A stretch of DNA of 62,516 nt from CAYHVK01 sp964360255 (GCA_964360255.1 CAYHVK010000019.1:1-62516), one strand, 5' to 3'; positions 26,122-35,383 are shown, numbered from the stretch's first letter. Notes: generated from the letters alone by a model not told the origin. A program made the numbers and translations.

Positions 26122-27813
26122 ATGAGATCTTCTCTTCTAGCTTTATTGCTGGTGTTTTCTTTTAATGCTTTCGCGCTCGTTGACATGCGAAACGGCAACT
26201 ACTCAGAGAACTTTACCGATATTCAAATCAGCACATCTGGTTTCGAACTCAAAGTTCTCAGAGCTTATAACAGCCGAACTCTTTACAACGGACTTTTTGG
26301 TTTTGGCTGGTGCTCTGAGCTCGGTACAACTCTCAAAGTAAATCCTGACGATACTTTTCGCGTCACTGAATGCGGAGCCGGCGCCGAAGCCGAATACCGC
26401 CGTCAAGATGGTGATGAGAACTCGCGCAACAAGCTTGTCGCACAGATTATTACCGAAGTTAAAAAACGCAATAAAGGCCGTGATGCTGCTTATTTCAAAA
26501 ATCTTGAGTTTGAAATCAAACGTGACTCTTCACTTCGCGATGAGTTCACCAAACAATTGAATCTCAAAGGAAAAGCTGTTGCTGGCGTAAAATATTTTGC
26601 CGACGGTCGCATGAATGACACAATCGAGATGAAAAATAATGAGTACACACGCACTCTGCCCGCTGGCACTTATCAGAAATTTGATAAAGATGGTCGCTTG
26701 ATTCAGATGAGTGACCGCACCGGCAACTTCGTGAAACTCGCTTATCAGAGTGGTAAACTCGTTCGCATGACGGATAATAAAGGAGCATCACTTAACTTTC
26801 GGTATGTTCCCAACTCAAAATACGTGAAAACGGTGATTGGCCCCTCAGGCCTGAAGGCCGACTTCACTTACAAAGGCGAACTTTTAACTGAAGTGAAGAA
26901 TGCGTGGGGCAACACTTTCAAATATGAATACGATGATCTCTACAACTTAACTAAGGTCGCTTATCCAGATAAAACCTTTGTAGCTCTCACATATAATAAA
27001 GAAAAAGACTGGGTGACTTCATTCCGTGACCGTAAAGGCTGCGTAGAGGCTTACGTTTATGCAGATGGTGCATCTGACCCCCTCAATAACTACAAATCAG
27101 ACGTAACAAAGAAATGTGACGGCAAGATCACGAACAAAAGTACGTTTGAGTTCTGGCATAAAGTACGCCCAGATGGAACTCGTTATTTATCAAAGACTCG
27201 CTCAATTCGTAACGGCGACACCTCTGAAACAGAATATCACCCGGTATTCGGTCGCCCAATTCTCGTTACACAAGGCGGAGTCTCTACTCGCTTTGAATAC
27301 CACGATAATGGCATGATGCGCTTGCGGGCGGATACGGGTCGCACGTTCGTTTATAAATACGATACTTTCTGCAATAAGGTTTCTGAGGTGACTGTTACAG
27401 CTTCAAATGCCGGTTTGATAGCGAAAACGGCAAAGGGTTCACGTCAGCCGTCAAAAGCGATTACAAAAGTGATTAAGACAACATTCACTTATGACAAGCG
27501 CACTTGCTACCCAACGGTTGCAAAAAATACTGAAGGCCAAGTTGCCACTCTTTCTTATGATGTACAGGGGCGCGTAAATCGCATCTTCGATCAATCGAAA
27601 AAAGAAGTGAGAATTACTTACGATGATCGTTTTGGTAAAGCCGCTACAATCGAGCGCCCAGGATTAGGAAAAATCCGTTTCAAATACAAAACTAACGGCG
27701 AAGTAGACAAAGTTGAAACTGATGAGTCTCCACTTGTCGCTGTACAGATAGCTGATGTATTTAAACAATTCCTAGAAATGATTGCTCCTGCGACAACTGA
27801 TACAACTATTTAG
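26122..27813 (+). CDS. Exported RHS/YD-repeat protein
   Basis: The start at 26122 follows GAAGGAG and gives a signal peptide ending FNAFA. It then reads like the DUF6531 head of RHS proteins (VDMRNGNYSENFTDIQI, LKVLRAYNSRTLYNGLFGFGWCSEL), followed by YD-type repeats (YQKFDKDGRLIQMSDRTGNFVKLAY, FKYEYDDLYNLTKVAYPDKT, FEYHDNGMMRLRADTGRTFVYKYDTFCNK). It has 563 residues, far shorter than full Rhs toxins, and no toxin tip. It follows tadB by 26 bases, so a surface partner of the pilus is possible. Confidence 0.78.
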   Translation: MRSSLLALLLVFSFNAFALVDMRNGNYSENFTDIQISTSGFELKVLRAYNSRTLYNGLFGFGWCSELGTTLKVNPDDTFRVTECGAGAEAEYRRQDGDENSRNKLVAQIITEVKKRNKGRDAAYFKNLEFEIKRDSSLRDEFTKQLNLKGKAVAGVKYFADGRMNDTIEMKNNEYTRTLPAGTYQKFDKDGRLIQMSDRTGNFVKLAYQSGKLVRMTDNKGASLNFRYVPNSKYVKTVIGPSGLKADFTYKGELLTEVKNAWGNTFKYEYDDLYNLTKVAYPDKTFVALTYNKEKDWVTSFRDRKGCVEAYVYADGASDPLNNYKSDVTKKCDGKITNKSTFEFWHKVRPDGTRYLSKTRSIRNGDTSETEYHPVFGRPILVTQGGVSTRFEYHDNGMMRLRADTGRTFVYKYDTFCNKVSEVTVTASNAGLIAKTAKGSRQPSKAITKVIKTTFTYDKRTCYPTVAKNTEGQVATLSYDVQGRVNRIFDQSKKEVRITYDDRFGKAATIERPGLGKIRFKYKTNGEVDKVETDESPLVAVQIADVFKQFLEMIAPATTDTTI

Positions 27814-27826
27814 TTGAAGAGGCCTC

Positions 27827-28177
27827 ATGAAAATTTTTATTTTTGTATTTACCGTATTTTTTATGCTCACAGTGACTCTTCAAGAATCACTGGCCCAAGC
27901 AGCAACAAAGCTGACCGAAGCTGAAGAAATGGTGAAGAAGTTCACAGACGACCCAAGTGGTAATTTCTATCCTCAATCCGGAGCCGCACCCGCCTCTCTC
28001 AGTGGCTTAGAGGCCGGCACAGTGAATCCAGATGATCTGGCTATGCCGAATAGAGAGATGTCGCTGACTAAAGCCAGCCTTGATCGTCATTCTAAATCGA
28101 ACCCAGAGAAAGCAGCGCAAAATAGCAATACAGTGAAAGACGCGATGGGCGGGTCAAAAGCCGAATCTGAGCGGTAA
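27827..28177 (+). CDS. Small exported protein downstream of the RHS gene
   Basis: The 116-residue protein begins with a signal peptide (residues 1-24, ending SLAQA). The mature part is hydrophilic and Ser/Ala-rich (DPSGNFYPQSGAAPASLSG, SNPEKAAQNSNTVKDAMGG) and I recognise no domain. It lies 13 bases after the RHS gene with AAGAGG before the ATG, so it is probably the last gene of the Tad/RHS operon. Confidence 0.6.
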   Translation: MKIFIFVFTVFFMLTVTLQESLAQAATKLTEAEEMVKKFTDDPSGNFYPQSGAAPASLSGLEAGTVNPDDLAMPNREMSLTKASLDRHSKSNPEKAAQNSNTVKDAMGGSKAESER

Positions 28178-28220
28178 ATTGTTAACCACCTGCTCAGGGT
28201 TTGGTCGAAAACACCTGAAA

Positions 28221-28235
28221 GTCTCATTTTGAGAC
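28221..28235. promoter_or_regulatory. 15-bp palindromic operator-like site, copy 2
   Basis: GTCTCATTTTGAGAC differs in one base from the site at 17981-17995. It lies about 45 bases upstream of a sigma-54-like promoter (28279-28294), a normal place for an enhancer-binding-protein site. A half-site (ATGAGAC, 28272-28278) abuts the promoter. Confidence 0.5.
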
Positions 28236-28278
28236 ACAGCTAAGCACCTGAATACACTAGATATTGATAAAATGAGAC

Positions 28279-28294
28279 TGGCACAACTCTCGCT
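28279..28294 (+). promoter_or_regulatory. Candidate sigma-54 promoter
   Basis: TGGCACAACTCTCGCT has the required GG and GC elements with 10 bases between them and one mismatch (C for T) to the consensus TGGCAC-N5-TTGC core. The expected start, about 12 bases after GC, falls near 28305, leaving room for the GGAGG at 28309-28313 and the ATG at 28319. Confidence 0.55.
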
Positions 28295-28318
28295 ATAGTA
28301 AAGGTAACGGAGGCTTAC

Positions 28319-28474
28319 ATGAAAAAGCTTATATTAATCACTACTGCACTTATTTTCACATCACTTGCGGCGCACGCCACTTGTCCATTTTCTGGTGATC
28401 GCAACTCTAAGACAGCTTTAGTGAAAAGCGCTCTTGGTGGAAGTAGCGGTACTCAATCAGGTTCAACGAAGTAA
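28319..28474 (+). CDS. 51-residue exported peptide
   Basis: ATG at 28319 follows GGAGG. The product has a signal peptide (KKLILITTALIFTSLAAHA) and a mature part of about 31 residues starting TCPFSGDRNSKTALVKSALGG. There is a single Cys near the cleavage site but no lipobox. It has its own candidate sigma-54 promoter and palindrome just upstream. No family is recognised. Confidence 0.6.
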   Translation: MKKLILITTALIFTSLAAHATCPFSGDRNSKTALVKSALGGSSGTQSGSTK

Positions 28475-28485
28475 TCTCTCAGAGA

Positions 28486-28785
28486 TTACTCGTCACCTTG
28501 CCACTTGAATGATGAAGCCTTGCGGGTCGTTTGTGACTCGCTTTTGGCTTTCTTAGATGTCGTCGAACCCGTCGAGCCAATAAATTCTCTAAATTTCGAC
28601 CAACCATCTGTGCCCACCTGTCGTGCGCCTTCGGCCACTTTGTGAATTGGCTCTGTCGTAGAAGAACCTTGCACAAACTCTATAAAGTGAGTTTCAACAG
28701 TTTTCTCATCAAATTTGTACTGCATTCCGTAAATTAAGAGAGCAGTAAATACAGCGGTCTTTAGTAAAAAAGTAAAAGCGTCCAT
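28486..28785 (-). CDS. Small single-pass membrane protein behind the CheY-like gene
   Basis: This 99-residue protein has one N-terminal hydrophobic helix (FTFLLKTAVFTALLIYGMQY) and a Ser/Thr/Lys-rich C-tail. CCAAGGAG precedes the start. It begins 2 bases after the CheY-like stop, so they are cotranscribed. No family recognised. Confidence 0.6.
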   Translation of the reverse strand: MDAFTFLLKTAVFTALLIYGMQYKFDEKTVETHFIEFVQGSSTTEPIHKVAEGARQVGTDGWSKFREFIGSTGSTTSKKAKSESQTTRKASSFKWQGDE

Positions 28786-28787
28786 GC

Positions 28788-29162
28788 TTAACTCCTTGGT
28801 TTTTTGTAAGCGTCATTGATGGTTTTAATCACATTTTCAGTCTCAAATGGCTTCTTAATAAATGCAACAGCGCCTGCTTCAATGGCTTGAATGAGCATGC
28901 TGTCTTGGGTTTCAGTAGAACACGCAATAATTTTTATTGCAGGATTTTTTTCTAAAATTTCTTTTATCGTCACAATGCCATTTTTTTTTGGAAGAACTAG
29001 ATCCATTATTACGATGTCAGGATTTTTTTTCAAAACCACCTGAACAGCTTCCTCACCGTCTGCCGCTTCACCCACAAATTCAAATCCAGCCGCCTGAACG
29101 ATTGTGCGTAGAGCTTCACGGATAAACGGAGCGTCATCTACAATAACAAGTTTAATTCCCAT
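28788..29162 (-). CDS. Single-domain response regulator, CheY-like
   Basis: The 124 residues form one receiver domain: acidic pair in VIVDDAPF (residues 9-10), phosphoacceptor Asp 54 in IVIMDLVLPKKNG, Ser in ACSTETQD and Lys in FIKKPFE. With no output domain it should act by protein contact. The two-gene operon contains a small membrane protein but no chemotaxis gene, so its kinase partner is not visible here. Confidence 0.9.
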   Translation of the reverse strand: MGIKLVIVDDAPFIREALRTIVQAAGFEFVGEAADGEEAVQVVLKKNPDIVIMDLVLPKKNGIVTIKEILEKNPAIKIIACSTETQDSMLIQAIEAGAVAFIKKPFETENVIKTINDAYKKPRS

Positions 29163-29187
29163 AGCGTCTATTATAAGAATTCAAGTC

Positions 29188-29835
29188 ATGCCTCGTGAAC
29201 AGTTTTCGTTAAAATTAATCACCTTTCTTTCTGGCTTCGACGGATTTACCGCCTACGCTGCTATATTAGGCGTTTTACTCGTCTGTGGTCTAGGTGTACC
29301 GATCCCTGAAGACATCACTTTAGTCGCGGCTGGGATTCTCGCCGCACTTGGCAACATCAGTTTGCCTGGCGCGATAATTGCGGGGCTTATCGGCGTTTTA
29401 GTGGGTGATTCTTTTTTATTTTTCTTAGGTCGCATCTACGGACACAAAGTTTTTACGCTTCCTGTGCTTCGCACTTTCTTTACCGAAGCTCGTCTTTCTT
29501 TGGCGCGAGAAAAGATTTTGAACAACTCGAAATTTATTTGTTTCATGGCGCGCTTCTTACCCGGCTTGCGCGCTCCGATTTTTTTAACGGCTGGAATCAT
29601 GGGTGTGAAACCTAGTATTTTTCTTTTACTCGATGGTTCAGCTGCGCTGATAAGTGTGCCATTTTGGATAATGGTAGGTTGGTATCTGGGTGATAATCTT
29701 GATGCTACTTTTGGCTTTGTTCTCGAGGCGCAAAAGTCGGTTATTATTTTGGTTGCCGTTTTAGTTTTGGGCTTCTTTATCTACCGTCGCTTCAAGCGAA
29801 AAGTATTAGCCACCCCAGCTAAATCCGAGCTGTAG
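29188..29835 (+). CDS. DedA-family membrane protein
   Basis: The start at 29188 gives 215 residues. DedA marks are seen: ENIxLVVP-like LLVCGLGVPIPEDITLVAAG, GVLVGDSFLFFLGRIYGHKV with the conserved Asp and Arg, and CFMARFLPGLRAPIFLTAGI. DedA proteins are polytopic transporters tied to lipid-carrier (undecaprenyl phosphate) recycling or membrane homeostasis. The 3' end overlaps the convergent barrel gene by 30 bases. Confidence 0.85.
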   Translation: MPREQFSLKLITFLSGFDGFTAYAAILGVLLVCGLGVPIPEDITLVAAGILAALGNISLPGAIIAGLIGVLVGDSFLFFLGRIYGHKVFTLPVLRTFFTEARLSLAREKILNNSKFICFMARFLPGLRAPIFLTAGIMGVKPSIFLLLDGSAALISVPFWIMVGWYLGDNLDATFGFVLEAQKSVIILVAVLVLGFFIYRRFKRKVLATPAKSEL

Positions 29836-30945
29836 GAGCGTAGTTCCCTGAGTAACGGCCACTCCTGATGGAGCTGCACCTGACACCGGATCATTCAAAT
29901 TCGCAGTGCCTTCATAAACTGACTTATCAAAGCGATGCTGTAATCTCCAGAACAAAGTTTGGTGGCGATTGAAAGTAAAATCATTGCCGAAATAAATTTG
30001 ATAGGTTTGCGAAGTTGGGCTGCCGCCTGATTTTAAATCAATGGCCGTTTCTTTCTCTTCAACCTTTGGATCAATCGAAAATTTTGTTCCGACCACCCAA
30101 GATTTCACATTTGAAACGGGAATCTTTCCTTCAAACACAAGTGCAACACCAGAGGTTTTTAGTCGTACGCGTTCTGTTTCTTTTTTCGGCACGATCACTT
30201 GATACTCATCATAATCGACACCAAATGTAAGAATTGGTGATTTACGAGTCATATTAAAGAATTTTCGATAGCGTAGGCCCACATCAAAGAAACGGTGGTC
30301 AGCATTCACTCGGCGCCCACTTGTCGATTCTGCACGCATCTCTGAGACTAACGTCGTCCCATAGCTGCTGGTGATGCCAAAGAACGGTGTTGTCCAGAAC
30401 TTGAACTGAACACCCAGACCAGTACCATCGCTTGAAAAATCACGAAACCAATAATTACTCTTTGAATCTGTGTAAAAAAGCATGGGCGTGAGGCTGAGTT
30501 CGATCATATTCTGGCGAGTGTCGTCGGCACTGAGACCATTTCTATATTTTTCAATTTGTTCTTGATCGCCAATAAAAATATGCTGAACTCGCTCGATGAT
30601 GTTTTGGTTTTCATCTTTAACATCAACGGCTTGAGTCTGAACAATAGGTTCTGCTGTAGTGATCACAACTGTCTTCGCTGCGACTGGTTTGCGGTCATTG
30701 TTCAAATTTTTTTTAGGGGTGACCTCGACTAAAGCCGGTACTGACTCTGACGGATGTTTCACCTGGGAGTCTTGGCGAATTGAATAACGGCCTGATTCTA
30801 AATTCACTTCCGGCGGCTTTTCACTGTCTGCCGATGTAGGCTTTGGTCGAAGTAAAAGTGCCGAGGACGGATCTACCTGAGCAAAAGCGCGAACACCAAA
30901 ATAGAAGACTGTAATGGAGATGAAAAATCGGATGATCTGATTCAC
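29806..30945 (-). CDS. Putative outer-membrane beta-barrel protein
   Basis: The 379-residue protein has a signal peptide ending VRAFA, then an unstructured Pro/Val/Lys-rich region of about 120 residues. The C-terminal part of about 240 residues has alternating hydrophobic strands (YWFRDFSSDGTGLGVQFKFW, SPILTFGVDYDEYQVIV) and ends LLQLGFSWGG. No specific family recognised. It is divergent from another envelope gene at 31056, and its 3' end overlaps dedA. Confidence 0.6.
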   Translation of the reverse strand: MNQIIRFFISITVFYFGVRAFAQVDPSSALLLRPKPTSADSEKPPEVNLESGRYSIRQDSQVKHPSESVPALVEVTPKKNLNNDRKPVAAKTVVITTAEPIVQTQAVDVKDENQNIIERVQHIFIGDQEQIEKYRNGLSADDTRQNMIELSLTPMLFYTDSKSNYWFRDFSSDGTGLGVQFKFWTTPFFGITSSYGTTLVSEMRAESTSGRRVNADHRFFDVGLRYRKFFNMTRKSPILTFGVDYDEYQVIVPKKETERVRLKTSGVALVFEGKIPVSNVKSWVVGTKFSIDPKVEEKETAIDLKSGGSPTSQTYQIYFGNDFTFNRHQTLFWRLQHRFDKSVYEGTANLNDPVSGAAPSGVAVTQGTTLLQLGFSWGG

Positions 30946-31055
30946 AAAACTCTACTCGGCTCAAGCTCGGTTTTGCTTGATGAGAATTGACTAAAAGGCC
31001 ATGAAAACAGGACACTATGATAGTATGCAACATGTGATTTTCATCAGGTATATAA

Positions 31056-32657
31056 ATGCCCGCTAAAAAGTTATCTAAAAATATTCTCAAATGGATGGCT
31101 TTGGCCTTAGTCCAGATCACGATGTTTGCTTTCGTCTGGACATCTTTTGCACAAGCAGCAGAAAATAAAACAGTTTATCGCAGTGAAGCTGATGAGCTCG
31201 TAACAGTGAGAAAAATTTCTCTGCTCCCCGTTTTCGATAACGTGGGCGGAATTTACTCACGCCCCATCGAAGCTTCTTTAACGGAGTGGTTAAAAAAGAA
31301 TCATCATTTTGAATTAGCTGATCAATCTGCCGCTGGACCAATCCTGACTCCCGAAGAAATTGAAGAAAATATCGAAACGGCGAAGCAGGTGGCTCGTGGT
31401 TTGAACGCTGATGCTTTTGTTTCAGCAAAATTGATTAAGGGACCGGGCGGCATCTCAATTCGCATGAGTTTGTTTCTCACTAAAGATGCAAAACTATTGG
31501 CTCGCCAAGAAATAGCCGGAATCCAGCGCCTCGACATTGAAGGTCTTAAAAAACAAAGCGAAGATCTACTCAATAAACTTCTTCGTTCACTTCCTTACGA
31601 GGGCATAGTGATGAGTCGTCAAGGCACTCGCGTCACCGTGAACTTAGGTAAACGCGATGGCGTTGCGGTTGATCAAGTGGTATCCGTCATTCAAATTATT
31701 AAACTGAACCGTCACCCAAAATTTAATTTTTTAATTAACACTGAGAAAGAAATTTTAGGCAAAATTCGTCTTTTAAAGATTGATGACACCTTAAGCTTCG
31801 GTCGTATTGTGACAGAGAAAGAGGCTGGCAGCATTCAAGTGAACGCCAAGATCAGCGGACTCGACTCAGTGAACTATACGAACACGGATTCACTCTCTGA
31901 AGTCAAAGCTGGTGAAGGCGTATTGCAAGATCGCCCTGATAACAGAACAACTTACGGCTCAAACCCCTCAGAATGGGTACCGCAAAAAACCCCAAAATTC
32001 GGCGCCATTGGTGCACGCCTTGGTATAGGCCAGTTTAAAGAAAGTATTAAATCTACAACAACACTTAATTCAGATAGTCCATTTTATCCATTTGTGATTT
32101 TAGATGGCGAAGTTTGGTTAACTCCAGACTGGAGCCTTCACACCTCAATTCGCCAAGGTATTATTGCTACCGACAACCCTGCTGGTGGCTCGAAGCTCTC
32201 TCGTTCACTTTCAAACTACGAACTCTTGGGCGGCTATAACTTCAGAATGGGCGCCGGGGCCTGGTCACCAAAAGTTGAACTTCTTGGCGGTTATTCGACT
32301 TATCGTCTGCAATCAGACAAAACAAATGACCCCGCGATTACGAGCAAAAGTTACGGTGGTTTGAAATTCGGTGTTTCGGGCTACTACCCGCTCCGTGACA
32401 ACTCGCCCTACGCTATTGGGGCTCAGCTCTTCTTTTTCTTCCAACCGCGCCTTAGCGAAGACCCAAGCTCTTCAGGACGTGACGAAAACAGCATCAACCA
32501 GTTTGGTCTCTTTGTAGAAAAACGTTTGAAGGTGAATTTAAGAGCACGTGCTGCCCTCGACTTCGAACTCTACTCAAGTGATTTCAGTGGCGGAACAGTT
32601 ACAAGCGCCAGCCACCGCTATACAAACTTCTCTGGCGGACTGGCTTACTTATTCTAA
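31056..32657 (+). CDS. Exported protein with N-terminal TolB/FlgT-like part and C-terminal barrel-like part
   Basis: A signal peptide (about residues 1-36, ending FAQAA) leads a domain reading VRKISLLPVFDNVGGIYSRPIEASLTEWL, which resembles the TolB-N/FlgT-type fold used for envelope lipoproteins. LPYEGIVMSRQGTRVTVNLGKRDGVAVDQVVSV near 185-215 resembles a FlgT-C/peptidoglycan-linked motif. The C-terminal 200 residues have barrel-like strands ending FSGGLAYLF, an aromatic-ended terminal strand. The length is 533 residues. It is divergent from the barrel gene at 29806-30945, so the two may be coregulated. Confidence 0.6.
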   Translation: MPAKKLSKNILKWMALALVQITMFAFVWTSFAQAAENKTVYRSEADELVTVRKISLLPVFDNVGGIYSRPIEASLTEWLKKNHHFELADQSAAGPILTPEEIEENIETAKQVARGLNADAFVSAKLIKGPGGISIRMSLFLTKDAKLLARQEIAGIQRLDIEGLKKQSEDLLNKLLRSLPYEGIVMSRQGTRVTVNLGKRDGVAVDQVVSVIQIIKLNRHPKFNFLINTEKEILGKIRLLKIDDTLSFGRIVTEKEAGSIQVNAKISGLDSVNYTNTDSLSEVKAGEGVLQDRPDNRTTYGSNPSEWVPQKTPKFGAIGARLGIGQFKESIKSTTTLNSDSPFYPFVILDGEVWLTPDWSLHTSIRQGIIATDNPAGGSKLSRSLSNYELLGGYNFRMGAGAWSPKVELLGGYSTYRLQSDKTNDPAITSKSYGGLKFGVSGYYPLRDNSPYAIGAQLFFFFQPRLSEDPSSSGRDENSINQFGLFVEKRLKVNLRARAALDFELYSSDFSGGTVTSASHRYTNFSGGLAYLF

Positions 32658-33178
32658 TCGAAGTCGAGACCAAAAAGCTTAGACTGACCTTCTGGCAGAG
32701 TTAAATCTTTTTCAAACTTCAATCCTAAGCGTTGTAATAAAATAACAGACTTAGTGTTGTCAGGATTTGTTATCGCAACGATGCGCTTAAGCTTTAAGGT
32801 GTTTTTAATGTAGCTCATGACTTCTAGAGAGGCCTCTAGAGCAAATCCCTGTCCCGTGTGCTCAGGCAGAAAGGCGTAACCAATATCAATGTCCTCAAGA
32901 GAGTCGCGCTTTACGATGCTGCAAATACCGAGAGGCTGCTTAGCTAAGCTGGTCTCAACCAGAAACGGGCCGAACCCCATTTTCTCGTAACCCTGACGAA
33001 TAAACTTCTCCTCGATGTACTCTCGAGCCGCCTCAACTGTGCGCACATTACGATCACCAATATTTTTGATAAATCCAGGGTCATTCAGCAGGCGGAGCAT
33101 AAATTCATCATCGTTAGGCGTAAGCCAACGTAAACTTAATCGCAAAGTTTTAAGTACAGGAGATTGAATTTGCACCAA
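32654..33178 (-). CDS. GNAT acetyltransferase, RimJ/RimL type
   Basis: The 174-residue protein follows the RimJ/L pattern: LKTLRLSLRWLTPNDDEFMLRLLNDPGFIKNIGDRNV, then IDIGYAFLPEHTGQGFALEASLEVMSYI (acetyl-CoA loop and Gly-rich helix) and IVAITNPDNTKSVILLQRLGLKFEK. It N-acetylates a protein or small amine, target unknown. The frame begins with TTG at 33178; a GTG follows directly. Confidence 0.82.
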   Translation of the reverse strand: MVQIQSPVLKTLRLSLRWLTPNDDEFMLRLLNDPGFIKNIGDRNVRTVEAAREYIEEKFIRQGYEKMGFGPFLVETSLAKQPLGICSIVKRDSLEDIDIGYAFLPEHTGQGFALEASLEVMSYIKNTLKLKRIVAITNPDNTKSVILLQRLGLKFEKDLTLPEGQSKLFGLDFD

Positions 33179-33283
33179 GGCTTTTTACGACGAGTGGGAG
33201 CCAAGAACAAGAAAAGTTAACACATCTGTAACATCGAAATTGCGCGCGAAATTTTTTACACGCTGATACAGATCAAGACAAAA

Positions 33284-33312
33284 AAAACCCAGACGATTAA
33301 GCCTGGGTTTTT
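33284..33312 (-). terminator. Rho-independent terminator of groESL
   Basis: AAAAACCCAG and CTGGGTTTTT form a 10-bp stem around a short loop, with a T run following on the minus strand. It lies 50-80 bases past the groEL stop. Confidence 0.8.
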
Positions 33313-33365
33313 GAAGCATCTAAAGAGACGACGCTCCCTAGACAGCTAACGCTTACTCGCGTCTA

Positions 33366-35000
33366 TTACATCATATCGTGGCCGGGCATTCCGCCTGGCA
33401 TACCGCCGCCGCCAGCCGATTCTTTCTTCGGAGCTTCAGCGATCATAGTTTCAGTAGTGAGCATCAATGAAGAAACAGATGCTGCATTCTCAAGAGCGCA
33501 ACGAACCACTTTAACTGGGTCGATAACACCTTCAGCAACTAGATCCATATATTCATCAGTGAGTGCATTGTAACCGAATGAGCTAGTTTTGTTAGCCAAG
33601 ATACGCTCAACAACGATCGCGCCATCAAGGCCCGCGTTGTTCGCGATTTGACGAACAGGCTCTTCGCAAGCACGGCGGATAATTTTAACGCCATACTCTT
33701 CTTCGTCTGTGACTTTTACTTTATCAAGTGTACGAGAAGCACGAAGTAGTGCAGTACCACCACCAGCTACAATACCTTCTTCAACAGCAGCGCGAGTCGC
33801 ATTGAGGGCGTCTTCTACGCGGTGTTTTTTCTCTTTCATTTCAACTTCTGAAGGAGCGCCTACGTGAATAACAGCCACACCACCAGCAAGCTTAGCTAGA
33901 CGCTCGCGAAGTTTTTCGCGGTCGTAATCGCTAGTTGTCTCTTCAACTTGAGCACGAATTGTTTTTACGCGGCCTTCAATGTCGGCTTTTTTGCCAGCAC
34001 CGTTAATGATTGTCGTGTTGTCTTTGTCGATAACAACACGTTTAGCAGTACCTAAAGTTTGAACAGTGGCCTGCTCAAGCTTGTGGCCCATTTCTTCAGA
34101 GATCACTTCACCACCAGTCAAGATAGCAAGATCTTGAAGCATTTCTTTACGACGATCGCCAAAACCTGGGGCTTTAACAGCACAGATTTGAAGTGTACCA
34201 CGAAGTTTGTTCACAACTAGAGTTGCAAGTGCTTCGCCTTCAACATCTTCAGCTACGATAAGAAGTGGACGACCAGCGCGGGCAACGCCCTCAAGTACTG
34301 GAACCATATCTTTCATGCTACCGATTTTTTTGTCGTGAATAAGGATGTAAGCGTTCTCAAGAACAGCTTCCATTCTCTCAGCGTTAGTTACGAAGTACGG
34401 AGACAAGTAACCACGGTCAAATTGCATACCTTCAACAACATCAAGTTCAGTTTGAGCCGTTTTGCTCTCTTCAACTGTGATAACGCCTTCTTTGCCAACT
34501 TTATCCATTGCTTTAGAAATCATTTCGCCGATTTCTTTATCGTTGTTAGCAGAGATCGTGCCGATCTGAGCGACTTCTTTTGGGCTCTTGATGGGCTTAG
34601 CTAGCTTTTCAAGTTCTTCACGAATGTGAGTTACGGCTTTATCAATACCGCGTTTAAGGCTCATTGGGTTGTGACCCGCAGTTACGAACTTGCTGCCTTC
34701 GCGAAAGATCGCTTGAGCAAGAACTGTAGCTGTCGTTGTACCGTCACCGGCGTCGTCGTTGGTTTTAGAAGCCACTTCTTTAACCATCTGAGCGCCCATA
34801 TTCTCGAATTTATTTTCGAGATCGATTTCTTTCGCAACTGTCACACCGTCTTTTGTAATCAAAGGTGCGCCGAAAGATTTTTCGATAACTACGTTACGAC
34901 CTTTAGGGCCAAGAGTTACTTTCACCGCGTTGGCAAGAGTGTTAACTCCCTTAAGAATCAAACTTCTTGCATCATCACTAAAACGAATTTCTTTGCTCAT
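33366..35000 (-). CDS. groEL: Chaperonin GroEL (HSP60)
   Basis: The 544-residue protein has the canonical N-terminus (ARSLILKGVNTLANAVKVTLGPKGRNVVIEKSFG), the ATP-site DGTTTATVLAQAI and the Gly-Met-rich tail (GGGGMPGGMPGHDMM). It folds proteins with GroES in the cytoplasm. It follows groES with a 30-base gap in one operon. Confidence 0.98.
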   Translation of the reverse strand: MSKEIRFSDDARSLILKGVNTLANAVKVTLGPKGRNVVIEKSFGAPLITKDGVTVAKEIDLENKFENMGAQMVKEVASKTNDDAGDGTTTATVLAQAIFREGSKFVTAGHNPMSLKRGIDKAVTHIREELEKLAKPIKSPKEVAQIGTISANNDKEIGEMISKAMDKVGKEGVITVEESKTAQTELDVVEGMQFDRGYLSPYFVTNAERMEAVLENAYILIHDKKIGSMKDMVPVLEGVARAGRPLLIVAEDVEGEALATLVVNKLRGTLQICAVKAPGFGDRRKEMLQDLAILTGGEVISEEMGHKLEQATVQTLGTAKRVVIDKDNTTIINGAGKKADIEGRVKTIRAQVEETTSDYDREKLRERLAKLAGGVAVIHVGAPSEVEMKEKKHRVEDALNATRAAVEEGIVAGGGTALLRASRTLDKVKVTDEEEYGVKIIRRACEEPVRQIANNAGLDGAIVVERILANKTSSFGYNALTDEYMDLVAEGVIDPVKVVRCALENAASVSSLMLTTETMIAEAPKKESAGGGGMPGGMPGHDMM

Positions 35001-35030
35001 TTATATAACCTCTTTTAAATTTTAAAAAAA

Positions 35031-35342
35031 TTAGTTCAAAATACCTAGGATATCTTCTTCACGCATAACTAGAAGCTCTTCGCCGTTTAGCTTGAGTTCT
35101 GTTCCAGAATATTTTCCGAAAAGAACTTTATCGCCGGCGCGAACTTCAAGTGGGATTAATTTACCCTCTTGTGTTACGCGGCCTTTGCCCGCAGCAACGA
35201 TTTCACCACGTTGTGGTTTTTCTTTTGCTGTATCTGGAATAATGATTCCACCCGCAGTTTTGTCGTCCTCTTGTAGGCGACGAACCAAAATACGATCGTG
35301 TAATGGGCGAACCTTTGTTTCTGAAATTGTGGCTTTAGCCAT
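35031..35342 (-). CDS. groES: Co-chaperonin GroES
   Basis: The 103-residue protein has the family signature VRPLHDRILVRRLQEDDKTAGGIIIPD and the mobile loop, then GDKVLFGKYSGTELKLNGEELLVMREEDILGIL. Short N-terminal extension MAKATISE. GAGGAGG lies upstream of the start. Promoter and direct repeats are described separately. Confidence 0.97.
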   Translation of the reverse strand: MAKATISETKVRPLHDRILVRRLQEDDKTAGGIIIPDTAKEKPQRGEIVAAGKGRVTQEGKLIPLEVRAGDKVLFGKYSGTELKLNGEELLVMREEDILGILN

Positions 35343-35383
35343 AATGAAGAGCCTCCTCTAAACTCGTTGTTTCTTGAAATGGG

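Noticed and set aside
34335..35018. Open frames on the plus strand over groEL
   Set aside because: They are antisense shadows of groEL with no ribosome site or family match.
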